The notes: generated by a model from the sequence alone, not told the origin. Counted from the first letter of the stretch, positions 26,714 to 35,010 are shown. The stretch: DNA of 64,000 nucleotides from an uncultured Aquimarina sp. (GCA_947501475.1 CANMWA010000009.1:140308-204307); one strand, 5' to 3'. Numbers and translations: made by a program.

Positions 26714-27922
26714 ATGGAAGCATATATTATAGATGGAGTTCGTACTCCAATCGGAAACTATAAAGGAACTCTATCAGCAGTTCGAACTGATGATTTAGGA
26801 GCACTTGTTATTCAAAAATTAGTTGAAAAGAACCCAAATATCCCAAAAGAAGTTTATGATGATGTGATTATGGGGTGTGCGAATCAGGCAGGCGAGGATA
26901 ATCGTAACGTAGCTCGTATGTGCTCACTTTTAGCAGGGTTACCTTTTACCGTTCCTGGAGAAACCGTGAATCGTTTGTGTAGTTCTGGATTATCAGCGAT
27001 TATTCATGCCAATAGAGCCATAAAAGCAGGTGATGGCGATCTGTTTATTTCTGGTGGAGTCGAAAATATGACTCGTGGTCCTTACGTGGTTGCAAAACCG
27101 TCTTCTGCATTTGGTAATGATGCTAAGATGTATGATTCTAGTTTTGGATGGCGATTTGTAAATCAAAAAATGCATGAGTTATATGGAACCGATGGAATGG
27201 GAAATACTGCCGAGAATCTAGTAGAAAAATATAATATCTCACGTGAAGATCAGGATGCTTTTGCATACTGGAGTCAGATGAAAGCAACCAAAGCTCAACA
27301 ATCTGGTAGATTGGCAAAAGAGATTACTACTGTCGAAATTCCGCAACGAAAAAAAGATCCGATTCGGTTTTCTAATGATGAGTTTGTAAAGCCGAATACA
27401 TCAAAAGAAATATTAGGAAAATTACGACCTGCTTTCAAGAAGGATGGAAGTGTAACTGCTGGGAATTCTTCAGGATTAAACGATGGTGCGGCAGCAACTA
27501 TTATAGCTTCTTCAGCTGCGGTTAAAAAATATAATTTAAAACCTGTTGCCAGAATTGTAAGTTCTGCTGTAGTAGGTGTAGAACCTAGAATTATGGGTAT
27601 AGGTCCTGTTCAGGCCTCTAATAAAGCATTAGAGAAAGCAGGAATCACTATGAATGATATTGATGTGATAGAACTTAATGAAGCCTTTGCTTCACAAGCT
27701 TTAGCATGTATAAGAGAATGGGGATTGGCAGATGATGATCCAAGAATAAATCCAAATGGAGGATCTATTGCGATAGGACATCCGTTAGGGGTAACAGGTG
27801 CCAGAATTGCTTATTCTGCGGCCTTAGAATTACAAGAACAAAAGAAACGATACGCATTGATTACTATGTGTGTTGGTGTTGGTCAAGGATATGCTTGCAT
27901 AATTGAAAACGCCAATTTGTAG
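26714..27922 (+). CDS. paaJ: PaaJ/PcaF, 3-oxoadipyl-CoA thiolase
   Basis: It cleaves 3-oxoadipyl-CoA to succinyl-CoA and acetyl-CoA, and cleaves the longer 3-oxo-dehydrosuberyl-CoA earlier in the pathway. The 402-residue thiolase has the nucleophilic Cys in NRLCSSGLSAIIHA (near residue 90), GGVENMTRGPYV, the His of NPNGGSIAIGHPLGVTGAR and the second Cys of TMCVGVGQGYACI. The GGVENMTR segment is typical of the PaaJ/PcaF branch. Confidence 0.93.
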   Translation: MEAYIIDGVRTPIGNYKGTLSAVRTDDLGALVIQKLVEKNPNIPKEVYDDVIMGCANQAGEDNRNVARMCSLLAGLPFTVPGETVNRLCSSGLSAIIHANRAIKAGDGDLFISGGVENMTRGPYVVAKPSSAFGNDAKMYDSSFGWRFVNQKMHELYGTDGMGNTAENLVEKYNISREDQDAFAYWSQMKATKAQQSGRLAKEITTVEIPQRKKDPIRFSNDEFVKPNTSKEILGKLRPAFKKDGSVTAGNSSGLNDGAAATIIASSAAVKKYNLKPVARIVSSAVVGVEPRIMGIGPVQASNKALEKAGITMNDIDVIELNEAFASQALACIREWGLADDDPRINPNGGSIAIGHPLGVTGARIAYSAALELQEQKKRYALITMCVGVGQGYACIIENANL

Positions 27923-27949
27923 AATGCATGGCACTGTTTTTTTTGTGTT

Positions 27950-27976
27950 GTCACCCTGAGCGAAGTCGAAGGGTTG
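27950..27976 (+). repeat. Intergenic repeat, CACCCTGAGCGAAGTCGAAGGGT type
   Basis: This is the second copy of the 22179 element, in the paaJ-paaZ gap, preceded by a T-rich run. Confidence 0.78.
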
Positions 27977-28018
27977 GGCAATGCAAAAAAGAAAAAGAAG
28001 TAAAAAAATGTTAGAATA

Positions 28019-30514
28019 ATGAAAAAATTAGAAAACTATATAAACGGAAAATGGGTTGCCGGTTCAGGTGATGGAATCGTAATGCACGATGCCGTTACAG
28101 GTGAACCAATCGGTGTATCTACTACTGAAGGACTAGATATTCCAGAAGTATTACAATATGGTAGGACTAAAGGAGGAGAAATTCTTCGAAAAATGACGTT
28201 TCAGGAACGAGGTAATATGCTTAAAAAACTAGCATTGTTTCTTACTAAACGCAAAGAAGAGTTTTATGAATTAAGTTATAGATCAGGAGCCACACGTGTT
28301 GATAGTTGGATAGATATCGAAGGAGGCTTCGGAAATCTTTTTGCAAATGCATCGCTAAGGAAACTTTTTCCAAATCAACCCTATCATGTAGAAGGTGATC
28401 CTATTGATCTATCTCGCGGTGGTCGTTTTATGGCACACCATATTTTAGTACCCAAAAGAGGGGTTGCAGTACATATTAATGCATTTAACTTTCCGATATG
28501 GGGAATGTTAGAGAAATGTGCCGTTAACTGGATGGCGGGAGTACCAGCAGTAGTGTTACCGGCACCCCAAACAGCATATTTAACAGAAGCAGTAGTGAGA
28601 GTGATTATTGATTCAGGTATACTTCCAGAAGGAGCATTACAGCTATTAAGCGGGATGACTAAAACGATATTAGATACTGTAGAGTCTCAAGATGTGGTAA
28701 CCTTTACCGGTTCTGCGCATACAGGAAGAATACTTAAAGCGCATCCAAGGCTAATAGAAGAATCGGTTCCGTTCACTATGGAAGCAGATTCATTAAATGC
28801 TTCAATATTAGGAATAGATGCTGTTCCAGGCACTCCAGAATTTGAACTGTTTATTAAAGAGGTTCGAAAAGAAATGACTGTAAAATCAGGTCAGAAATGT
28901 ACAGCTATTCGTAGAATTATAGTACCATCAACTTTAGTCGAAGATGTACAGATTGCTTTGGGTCAACAGTTAGATAAAGTAACTATTGGAGACCCAAGAT
29001 TGAAAGAAGTTCGAATGGGAGCTTTGGCAAGCAAACAACAAGTAGAAAGTTTTAAGAATAATGTGTCAGAAATTGCTAAAACTGCTCAAATAGTATATGG
29101 CGATTTAGATAAAATCGAAACCATTGGAGCAGATGCTCAAAAAGGAGCTTTTGTACCACCAATTTTATTAAGAGAGGATCATCCATTTAAAAACAAAGGC
29201 GTTCATGAGATCGAAGCCTTTGGACCCGTATCTACGATTATGCCTTATGATACTTTAGAAGATGCCATTACATTATCACAGATGGGTAAAGGATCATTAG
29301 TATCTTCAATTTTCACTTTTGATGATACAATAGCCAAAGAATACATTGTTGGAGCAGCTTCACATCATGGCCGTATTTTAGTCGGAAATCGTGAAAATGC
29401 GAAACAAAGTACAGGTCATGGTTCTCCGTTACCTATGTTAACTCACGGAGGTCCAGGAAGAGCAGGTGGAGGAGAAGAAATGGGAGGAATGCGTGGTATC
29501 AAACATTATATGCAGCGATGTGCAATTCAAGGCACACCAACCACACTAACAGAAGTAACAGGTATTTATCAAGCAAATTCAGCATATAAAGAATCAGAAA
29601 AGCATCCGTTTTCATATCATTGGGAAGATATCGAAACAGGAATGTCTATCAAAACACATAAGCGTACCATAACTGATACTGATATTATCAATTTCGGAAA
29701 CCTTACCTGGGATCATTTCTATGCACATACAGATATTACCTCACTAGATGGAAGTATTTTTGAAAAACGTACTGCACACGGGTATTTCATTCTGGCAGCA
29801 GCAGCGGGGTTATTTGTGTACCCAAATAAAGGACCAGTAGCGGCTAATTATGGATTAGAAGAATGTAGATTTCTGAGACCTATTTATCATAACGATACTG
29901 TATATGTTAGGTTAACCTGTAAACAAAAAATAGATCGCGATCATAGAGGGAAAGAACTTCCTAGCGGAATTGTAAAATGGTTTGTTGAGGTCTTTGATCA
30001 GGAAAATGAATTAGCTGCAATTGCTACGATCTTAACAATGGTGCAAAAAAAATCACCTTTTGTACAAATCGATAGCTCAAATTTAAAAGGATATCTAGCA
30101 CAGTTAAAAGAAGATGCAAAGCCTAAATGGGGAACGATGACATCTCAACATATGGTAGAACATCTAGAGAAAACGATTAGGATTGGTGCAGGACAGATTC
30201 AGAACTTTGATATAGCTACTCCAGAGAAATATTTGGAGAGAGTGCAAGAAATGATTTATAACCATAAGCAAATGCCAAAAGGTGTTTATCACCCAATGAT
30301 GAAAGAAGGAGCGTTAGAAGAACTAATTCATGAAGATTTGGTAACCGCCAAAACTAAATTAATAGAAGCTTATGAAGAATTTGAAGCTTATTTTAAAGAA
30401 AATCCAGATGCAATAACAAAAAATGCAGTGTTTGGAGAAATGAATAAGTTTGAGTGGGATTTGTTGAATGTTAAGCATTTAAATCATCATTTTGAACAAT
30501 TCGGGATACTCTAA
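28019..30514 (+). CDS. paaZ: PaaZ, oxepin-CoA hydrolase / semialdehyde dehydrogenase with extra C-terminal domain
   Basis: This bifunctional enzyme opens the oxepin ring and oxidises the resulting semialdehyde. The aldehyde dehydrogenase part (about 1-520) has VTFTGSAHTG, the general-base region EADSLNAS and the catalytic Cys in KSGQKCTAIRRI. The MaoC hydratase part (about 535-680) has FYAHTDITSLDG and RTAHGYFILAAAAGLFV with the Asp and His of the active site. E. coli PaaZ has 681 residues; this protein has 831. The additional 150 residues (MTSQHMVEHLEKTI to KHLNHHFEQFGIL) look like a DUF1569/DinB-type helical domain fused to the enzyme, of unknown role. Confidence 0.93.
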   Translation: MKKLENYINGKWVAGSGDGIVMHDAVTGEPIGVSTTEGLDIPEVLQYGRTKGGEILRKMTFQERGNMLKKLALFLTKRKEEFYELSYRSGATRVDSWIDIEGGFGNLFANASLRKLFPNQPYHVEGDPIDLSRGGRFMAHHILVPKRGVAVHINAFNFPIWGMLEKCAVNWMAGVPAVVLPAPQTAYLTEAVVRVIIDSGILPEGALQLLSGMTKTILDTVESQDVVTFTGSAHTGRILKAHPRLIEESVPFTMEADSLNASILGIDAVPGTPEFELFIKEVRKEMTVKSGQKCTAIRRIIVPSTLVEDVQIALGQQLDKVTIGDPRLKEVRMGALASKQQVESFKNNVSEIAKTAQIVYGDLDKIETIGADAQKGAFVPPILLREDHPFKNKGVHEIEAFGPVSTIMPYDTLEDAITLSQMGKGSLVSSIFTFDDTIAKEYIVGAASHHGRILVGNRENAKQSTGHGSPLPMLTHGGPGRAGGGEEMGGMRGIKHYMQRCAIQGTPTTLTEVTGIYQANSAYKESEKHPFSYHWEDIETGMSIKTHKRTITDTDIINFGNLTWDHFYAHTDITSLDGSIFEKRTAHGYFILAAAAGLFVYPNKGPVAANYGLEECRFLRPIYHNDTVYVRLTCKQKIDRDHRGKELPSGIVKWFVEVFDQENELAAIATILTMVQKKSPFVQIDSSNLKGYLAQLKEDAKPKWGTMTSQHMVEHLEKTIRIGAGQIQNFDIATPEKYLERVQEMIYNHKQMPKGVYHPMMKEGALEELIHEDLVTAKTKLIEAYEEFEAYFKENPDAITKNAVFGEMNKFEWDLLNVKHLNHHFEQFGIL

Positions 30515-30518
30515 TAAC

Positions 30519-30546
30519 GTCAATGCGCACTTGTTGCGCATTCGGT
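30519..30546. repeat. Left 28-bp inverted repeat of the GIY-YIG unit (hairpin)
   Basis: This 28-mer is the exact reverse complement of 30879-30906. It contains AATGCGCA and TGCGCATT arms around a 5-base loop, so it is also a hairpin on its own. It starts five bases after the paaZ stop. Confidence 0.9.
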
Positions 30547-30561
30547 CGAAATTAAAAAGGA

Positions 30562-30873
30562 ATGTCTAAAAAATATTATACATATATTCTTACACACCAA
30601 AGAAATCATATTTTCTATGTAGGAGTGACAAATAATATTGAAAGACGGATGAGTGAGCATAAGTTAGCAACTTTTGGAACACACGTTGGACGTTAAAACA
30701 TTAAGAAATTAGTGTATTTTGAAGAGCATTCAGATATTAGAGTTGCGATTAGAAGAGAAAAGACCATTAAAAAATGGAAAAAACAATGGAAGATTAACCA
30801 AGTAAATGAGTTAAATCCAGAATGGATAGATTTAAGTATAGATTGGGATTTTACAAAATATAATAAAGAATAG
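30562..30873 (+). pseudogene. GIY-YIG endonuclease gene with an in-frame stop
   Basis: Read through, this is a 103-codon single-domain GIY-YIG nuclease: YYTYILTHQRN, FYVGVTNNIERRMSEHK (the YVG/Arg catalytic strand and helix), then NIKKLVYFEEHSDIRVAIRR, the EKTIKKWKKQWK helix and NELNPEWIDLS. Codon 45 (30694-30696) is TAA, where relatives have Tyr before NI, so the gene is interrupted unless read through. Everything else is in frame, pointing to a recent single-base loss. It is bracketed by perfect 28-bp inverted repeats and lies between paaZ and paaF, in the operon direction. Confidence 0.9.
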
Positions 30874-30878
30874 CCTAA

Positions 30879-30906
30879 ACCGAATGCGCAACAAGTGCGC
30901 ATTGAC
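30879..30906. repeat. Right 28-bp inverted repeat of the GIY-YIG unit (hairpin)
   Basis: This is an exact reverse complement of the copy at 30519-30546, and it contains the same internal TGCGCA-based hairpin. It starts five bases after the GIY-YIG stop and ends 11 bases before the next gene. Confidence 0.9.
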
Positions 30907-30917
30907 ATAATAATAAG

Positions 30918-31670
30918 ATGAGTGACCCATACGTAAACATAAGCATAGATAACGGAGTAGGAACTATCGAATTTTTCCATCCGGCACATAATTCATTACC
31001 AGGAGATATTCTGGCAAAATTAGCACAGACAATTACAGATGCGGGAAATAACGATGAAATTAAGGTAATTGTACTGAAAAGCGGACGAGATAGAACCTTT
31101 TGTGCGGGAGCAAGTTTTAAAGAGTTGATTAATATTAATGATGCTGAAACAGGAAAAATCTTTTTCTCTGGTTTTGCCAATGTGATTAATGCGATGCGCA
31201 AATGTCCAAAATTTGTGATTGGGCGTATACAAGGAAAGACTGTTGGAGGCGGAGTAGGATTAGCAGCTGCAACAGATTATTGTATGGCTACAAAATACGC
31301 ATCTATAAAGTTGAGTGAACTTAATGTTGGTATAGGTCCATTTGTAGTAGGACCTGCTATAGAACGTAAAATAGGGCTATCAGCAATGACACAGATTGCT
31401 ATTGATGCAAATTCATTTTACGATGCAGAATGGGCTAGAGATAAAGGATTATTTACCAAGGTTTTTGAAGATATTGAAACTTTGGATGCCGAAGTGAAGG
31501 CTTTTGCAGAGCATTTGTGTACGTATAATCCTGAAGCGATGATGGATATGAAAAAAGTGTTTTGGGAAGGAACAGAACATTGGGATACACTATTGGCAGA
31601 TAGAGCAGTAATTAGTGGAAGATTAGCACTAAGTGAATTTACAAAAGAAACATTGAAACGATTCAAGTAA
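30918..31670 (+). CDS. paaF: Enoyl-CoA hydratase/isomerase, probable PaaF
   Basis: This is a 250-residue crotonase. The oxyanion-hole strand is RDRTFCAGASFKEL and the second loop is IQGKTVGGGVGLAAATDYCM. An acidic residue is kept in the KLSELNVGIGPFVVG segment, but the usual PGxGGT motif is replaced by GPFVVG, so the active site is atypical. By position and pathway need it should hydrate 2,3-dehydroadipyl-CoA (PaaF), as PaaG is already present; similarity to methylglutaconyl-CoA hydratase-like crotonases leaves room for another substrate. Confidence 0.8.
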   Translation: MSDPYVNISIDNGVGTIEFFHPAHNSLPGDILAKLAQTITDAGNNDEIKVIVLKSGRDRTFCAGASFKELININDAETGKIFFSGFANVINAMRKCPKFVIGRIQGKTVGGGVGLAAATDYCMATKYASIKLSELNVGIGPFVVGPAIERKIGLSAMTQIAIDANSFYDAEWARDKGLFTKVFEDIETLDAEVKAFAEHLCTYNPEAMMDMKKVFWEGTEHWDTLLADRAVISGRLALSEFTKETLKRFK

Positions 31671-31718
31671 TTTAAGAGTTAGAATCGTAAATCGTAATTC
31701 AAAAACCTAAAATAGAAT

Positions 31719-32315
31719 ATGATTTATAGTTTCAAAGGATACATACCCGTAGTACATGAAAGTAGTTTCGTGCACCCTCTGGCGGCAGTAACTGGTAATG
31801 TGATTATTGGTAAAAATTGTTATATCGGTCCGGGAGCAGCAATTCGTGGTGATTGGGGCGAAATTATCCTTGAAGATGGGGTAAATGTACAAGAAAATTG
31901 TACGGTACATATGTTTCCGGGTAAATCAATTGTACTTAAAGAGAGTGCACATGTAGGCCACGGAGCTGTAATTCATGGAGCCAATCTGGGACGTAATTGC
32001 CTGATAGGTATGAATGCTGTAATTATGGATGATGCAGAGATTGGTGATGAATGTATTGTAGGTGCGATGTCTTTTGTAAAAACAAAGTCAGTTTTTCAAA
32101 AACGAAGCTTAATTGTCGGGAATCCCGCCAAGGCTATTAAAGAAGTGAGTGATGAAATGATCGCATGGAAAACAAAAGGAACTAAGCTATATCAACAATT
32201 ACCAGCCGATTGCTTTGAATCATTACAAGAAGTAGAACCGCTACGAGAAATACCAAAAAATAGACCAACACAAGAAGCCTTTTATAGGACTTTGGAAGAG
32301 TTTAAGAGTAAATAG
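31719..32315 (+). CDS. paaY: PaaY, hexapeptide-repeat (gamma-carbonic-anhydrase-like) thioesterase
   Basis: This 198-residue left-handed beta-helix protein has hexapeptide repeats from about residue 15 to 125 (AAVTGNVIIGKNCYIGPGAA, VNVQENCTVHMFPG, SAHVGHGAVIHGANLGRNCL) with the three metal-binding histidines of the gamma class. The length and N-terminus (YSFKGYIPVVHESSFVHPLA) match PaaY, a thioesterase that removes the dead-end cycloheptene-carboxyl-CoA of the pathway. It is the last paa gene, followed by a hairpin repeat. Confidence 0.92.
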   Translation: MIYSFKGYIPVVHESSFVHPLAAVTGNVIIGKNCYIGPGAAIRGDWGEIILEDGVNVQENCTVHMFPGKSIVLKESAHVGHGAVIHGANLGRNCLIGMNAVIMDDAEIGDECIVGAMSFVKTKSVFQKRSLIVGNPAKAIKEVSDEMIAWKTKGTKLYQQLPADCFESLQEVEPLREIPKNRPTQEAFYRTLEEFKSK

Positions 32316-32331
32316 GTCTATTAAATTTGTC

Positions 32332-32352
32332 ATCCCAGACTTGATCTGGGAT
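32332..32352 (+). repeat. Intergenic hairpin repeat, ATCCCAGA type
   Basis: ATCCCAGA and TCTGGGAT arms enclose a 5-base loop, directly after paaY. It could end the paa transcript, though no U-tract follows. The GTCATCCCAGACTTGATC wording resembles repeats dispersed in many genomes. Confidence 0.7.
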
Positions 32353-32410
32353 CCATAATGATTGAAAATGTAGAGATCGATGAAAAAGATTAATAATAAA
32401 TATTATTTAA

Positions 32411-32426
32411 ACTAACGAACATTAGT
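32411..32426. promoter_or_regulatory. PaaR-like operator before the 2-oxoacid dehydrogenase genes
   Basis: ACTAACGAACATTAGT, 8 bases before the E2 start, differs from the Thermus PaaR consensus CNAACGNNCGTTNG at one position and resembles the perfect palindrome at the paa promoter. It suggests that the TetR regulator also controls this gene set. Confidence 0.6.
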
Positions 32427-32434
32427 TAATCAAA

Positions 32435-33784
32435 ATGACAACAGTAGAATTAAAAATGCCCAAAATGGGTGAAAGCATATCAGAAGCTACCATTCTTAAT
32501 TGGTTAAAGAATGTTGGTGATACTGTAGAAGAAGATGAAACGATACTTGAAGTTGCAACCGATAAAGTAGATTCTGAAGTACCTTCTCCTTGTTCAGGAG
32601 TTATTGCCGAAATACGGTGCCAACCTAATGAAGTGATTCAAGTAGGAGAAGTAATAGCTATTATTGAAGTAACTACTACAGCTGTGAAAAAAGAAGATTC
32701 TCCCCTTCTTGAGGGGGAGATGTCCAAAGGACAGAGGCGGTCAAATATAACTGAGAGTTCAAATAAAAGCCCTAAAAAAGCTTCTCTCCCTCTGGGAGAG
32801 ATGTCCGCCTCAGGCGGACAGAGAGGGCAATTTAAGTTACAAGGTTCATTTACAAACAATGCATTTTTATCACCGTTAGTTATCAGTATCGCTCAAAAGG
32901 AGAACCTCACTATTGAAGAAGTACAAAGTATTTCTGGTACAGGAACCGATGGGCGGATTCGTAAAAGTGATGTAATACAATATCTGAAGCATAGAAAGTA
33001 TCCGTTACCAAGTAGGTCACAACCTCAGGCTCCAAAATCAACTTACAATGCACCGCCAATTTCTTTTGTAGAAGGAAAAGATCGTATTGTAGAGATGGAT
33101 CGTATGCGCGGCATGATCGCAGATCATATGGTATACTCTAAGCATACTTCTCCGCATGTGACAAGTTACATCGAAGTAGATGTTACCAATATTGTAAACT
33201 GGCGAAATAAGGTAAAGCAAGAGTTTCAGGATATGCATGGAGAGAAATTAACCTTTACACCGATTTTTGTAGAAGCAGTAGCTAAAGCGATTGTAGCATA
33301 TCCGATGATTAATGTCTCGGTAGATGGTAAAAAAATTGTGGTGCATAAGGATATTAATGTTGGTATGGCGACAGCTTTGCCAAGTGGGAATCTTATAGTT
33401 CCGGTGGTTAGAAATGCTAATGAAAAGGATCTTTTAGGGCTAGCTAAAAATGTAAACCATTTGGCAACTAGTGCACGAAATAATGCATTGAAACCTGATG
33501 AAATAGGAGGAAGTACATTTACAATTTCTAATGTTGGGACCTTTGGAAGTCTTATGGGTACACCGATTATTAATCAGCCAGAAGTTGCTATTCTGGCTTT
33601 AGGAATCATAAAGAAAAGACCAGAAGTTATTACCACAGAGAAAGGTGATGAAATAGCGATTAGAAGTATGATGTATTTGTCTTTGTCATTTGATCATCGG
33701 GTGGTTGATGGATTTTTAGGAGGTTCATTTTTACGTAAAATAGGTGATGAACTAGAAGCTTTTGATAGTAATAGAAAAATTTAG
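32435..33784 (+). CDS. 2-oxoacid dehydrogenase E2 (dihydrolipoamide acyltransferase)
   Basis: This is the acyltransferase core of a branched-chain-type 2-oxoacid dehydrogenase, 449 residues. The lipoyl domain (about 1-78) carries the lipoyl Lys in EVATDKVDSEVPSP. A linker follows (80-135) that contains two translated intergenic repeats. The E1/E3-binding domain has SPLVISIAQKENLTIEEV and GTGTDGRIRKSDV. The catalytic domain ends with the active-site His in LSFDHRVVDGFLGG. A PaaR-like site lies just upstream. E1 and an aminotransferase follow; E3 is not in the window. Confidence 0.92.
   Translation: MTTVELKMPKMGESISEATILNWLKNVGDTVEEDETILEVATDKVDSEVPSPCSGVIAEIRCQPNEVIQVGEVIAIIEVTTTAVKKEDSPLLEGEMSKGQRRSNITESSNKSPKKASLPLGEMSASGGQRGQFKLQGSFTNNAFLSPLVISIAQKENLTIEEVQSISGTGTDGRIRKSDVIQYLKHRKYPLPSRSQPQAPKSTYNAPPISFVEGKDRIVEMDRMRGMIADHMVYSKHTSPHVTSYIEVDVTNIVNWRNKVKQEFQDMHGEKLTFTPIFVEAVAKAIVAYPMINVSVDGKKIVVHKDINVGMATALPSGNLIVPVVRNANEKDLLGLAKNVNHLATSARNNALKPDEIGGSTFTISNVGTFGSLMGTPIINQPEVAILALGIIKKRPEVITTEKGDEIAIRSMMYLSLSFDHRVVDGFLGGSFLRKIGDELEAFDSNRKI
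32697..32829 (+). repeat. Two intergenic repeats absorbed in frame into the E2 linker
   Basis: Copy a (about 32699-32745) and copy b (about 32781-32829) each have a CTCCC/GGGAG hairpin followed by GATGTCC...GGACAGAG, a layout typical of intergenic repeats in this group. Here both are translated in the same frame (LEGEMSKGQRR and LGEMSASGGQRG) without a stop. Confidence 0.78.
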
Positions 33785-33817
33785 AATTAAATAAAATAAT
33801 CCTCAGAACAATTTATA

Positions 33818-34891
33818 ATGGAACAACAAATCAAAATTACAAGAACCTCAAATTCAAAACTAAAGGATATTGATTTTGATAACATTCCTTTGGGACGAGC
33901 TTTTACAGACCATATGTTTGTCTGTGAGTATGAAGATGGAGCATGGCAAAACCCTAGGATAGAGCCTTTAGAATTAATACCAACGCATCCTGCTGCCATG
34001 GCATTGCATTATGGACAAGCAATTTTTGAAGGTATGAAAGCCACTGTTGGTCAGGATAAAACTCCATTGTTATTTAGACCAGAAGAAAATGCAAAGCGTT
34101 TTAATCACAGTGCTGCACGAATGGGAATGCCATCAGTTCCAGAAAAATTGTTTGTAGAAGCGGTTAAACAAATCGTTGGGGTAGAACATAATTGGATACC
34201 ACCCCAGGAAGGGAGTGCATTGTACCTGCGACCTTTTATGTATGCCGATGAACCTTTTATTGGGATGCGTGCTGCAACAAGTTATAAGTTCATTGTGATT
34301 TGTTCACCTGCTGGGCCATTTTTTACAAAAAAGATCCGATTATATGCCGAAACTGAATATATAAGAGCAGCAGATGGAGGAACAGGTGAAGCTAAAGCTG
34401 CAGGTAATTATGCTGCAGCAATTTTGCCTACAGAAAAAGCCAAGGCCAAAGGATATGATCAAGTATTGTGGTTGGATGCCAATGAGCATAAATATGTGCA
34501 GGAGGTTGGAACGATGAATATCTTTTTTAAAGTAGCAGGCAAATTTATTACGCCGAGTACTAGCGGGTCTATTTTAAAAGGAATCACAAGAGATAGTGTG
34601 ATTACATTGCTAAAAGATAAAGGCTTTGAGGTAGAAGAACGCCCGATCACTATCGATGAGGTCATTCAGTTTTCTAAAGAAGGAAAGCTTGAAGAAGCTT
34701 TCGGAACAGGTACAGCAGTAGCTATTGCCATGGTAGAAGCTATTGGTTATAAAGATGAGTTGATCACATTACCAGATTCAAACCCTGTTAGCCAGGATGT
34801 AAAAAATACATTAGACGAAATTAAGGTTCAAAAACGAGAAGATATCCATGGATGGATTATTCCCGTAGATGTTGAAGAGAAGGTAGGATAG
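33818..34891 (+). CDS. ilvE: Branched-chain-type aminotransferase (class IV)
   Basis: This 357-residue PLP enzyme of fold type IV is the large BCAT form. Typical parts are HYGQAIFEGMKA, FRPEENAKRFNHSAARMGMP, the LRPFMYADEPFIG substrate region, the PLP lysine segment EAKAAGNYAAAILP and EVGTMNIFF, then TPSTSGSILKGITRDS. It interconverts branched-chain amino acids and their 2-oxo acids; activity on phenylalanine occurs in some relatives. It lies between the E2 and E1 genes of a 2-oxoacid dehydrogenase, which would use its 2-oxo-acid products. Confidence 0.92.
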   Translation: MEQQIKITRTSNSKLKDIDFDNIPLGRAFTDHMFVCEYEDGAWQNPRIEPLELIPTHPAAMALHYGQAIFEGMKATVGQDKTPLLFRPEENAKRFNHSAARMGMPSVPEKLFVEAVKQIVGVEHNWIPPQEGSALYLRPFMYADEPFIGMRAATSYKFIVICSPAGPFFTKKIRLYAETEYIRAADGGTGEAKAAGNYAAAILPTEKAKAKGYDQVLWLDANEHKYVQEVGTMNIFFKVAGKFITPSTSGSILKGITRDSVITLLKDKGFEVEERPITIDEVIQFSKEGKLEEAFGTGTAVAIAMVEAIGYKDELITLPDSNPVSQDVKNTLDEIKVQKREDIHGWIIPVDVEEKVG

Positions 34892-34966
34892 TGAGGAATT
34901 ACGAATTTGGATGTATGAATGATAGAGTAGTAATAGAAATTCTGTGCAAGGGATAGAAGTGACATC

Positions 34967-35010
34967 CTTTTCTGTCACTTTGAGCGGAGTCGAAAAGTAT
35001 GACAGAAAAG
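34967..35010 (+). repeat. Intergenic repeat with an 11-bp outer stem
   Basis: Arms CTTTTCTGTCA and TGACAGAAAAG pair perfectly around a GAGCGGAGTCGA core, relating it to the elements at 22179 and 27950. It lies in the 200-base ilvE-E1 gap, which also carries a further GC-rich string (35020-35046). The E1 gene may therefore be partly uncoupled from ilvE. Confidence 0.78.

Noticed and set aside
30562..30873. Homing endonuclease in an intron or intein
   Set aside because: The gene lies in an intergenic gap and interrupts no gene; group I intron or intein features are not seen.
30693..31201. Minus-strand open frames opposite the GIY-YIG unit and paaF
   Set aside because: They are shadows of plus-strand coding DNA, with no motif and no initiation context.
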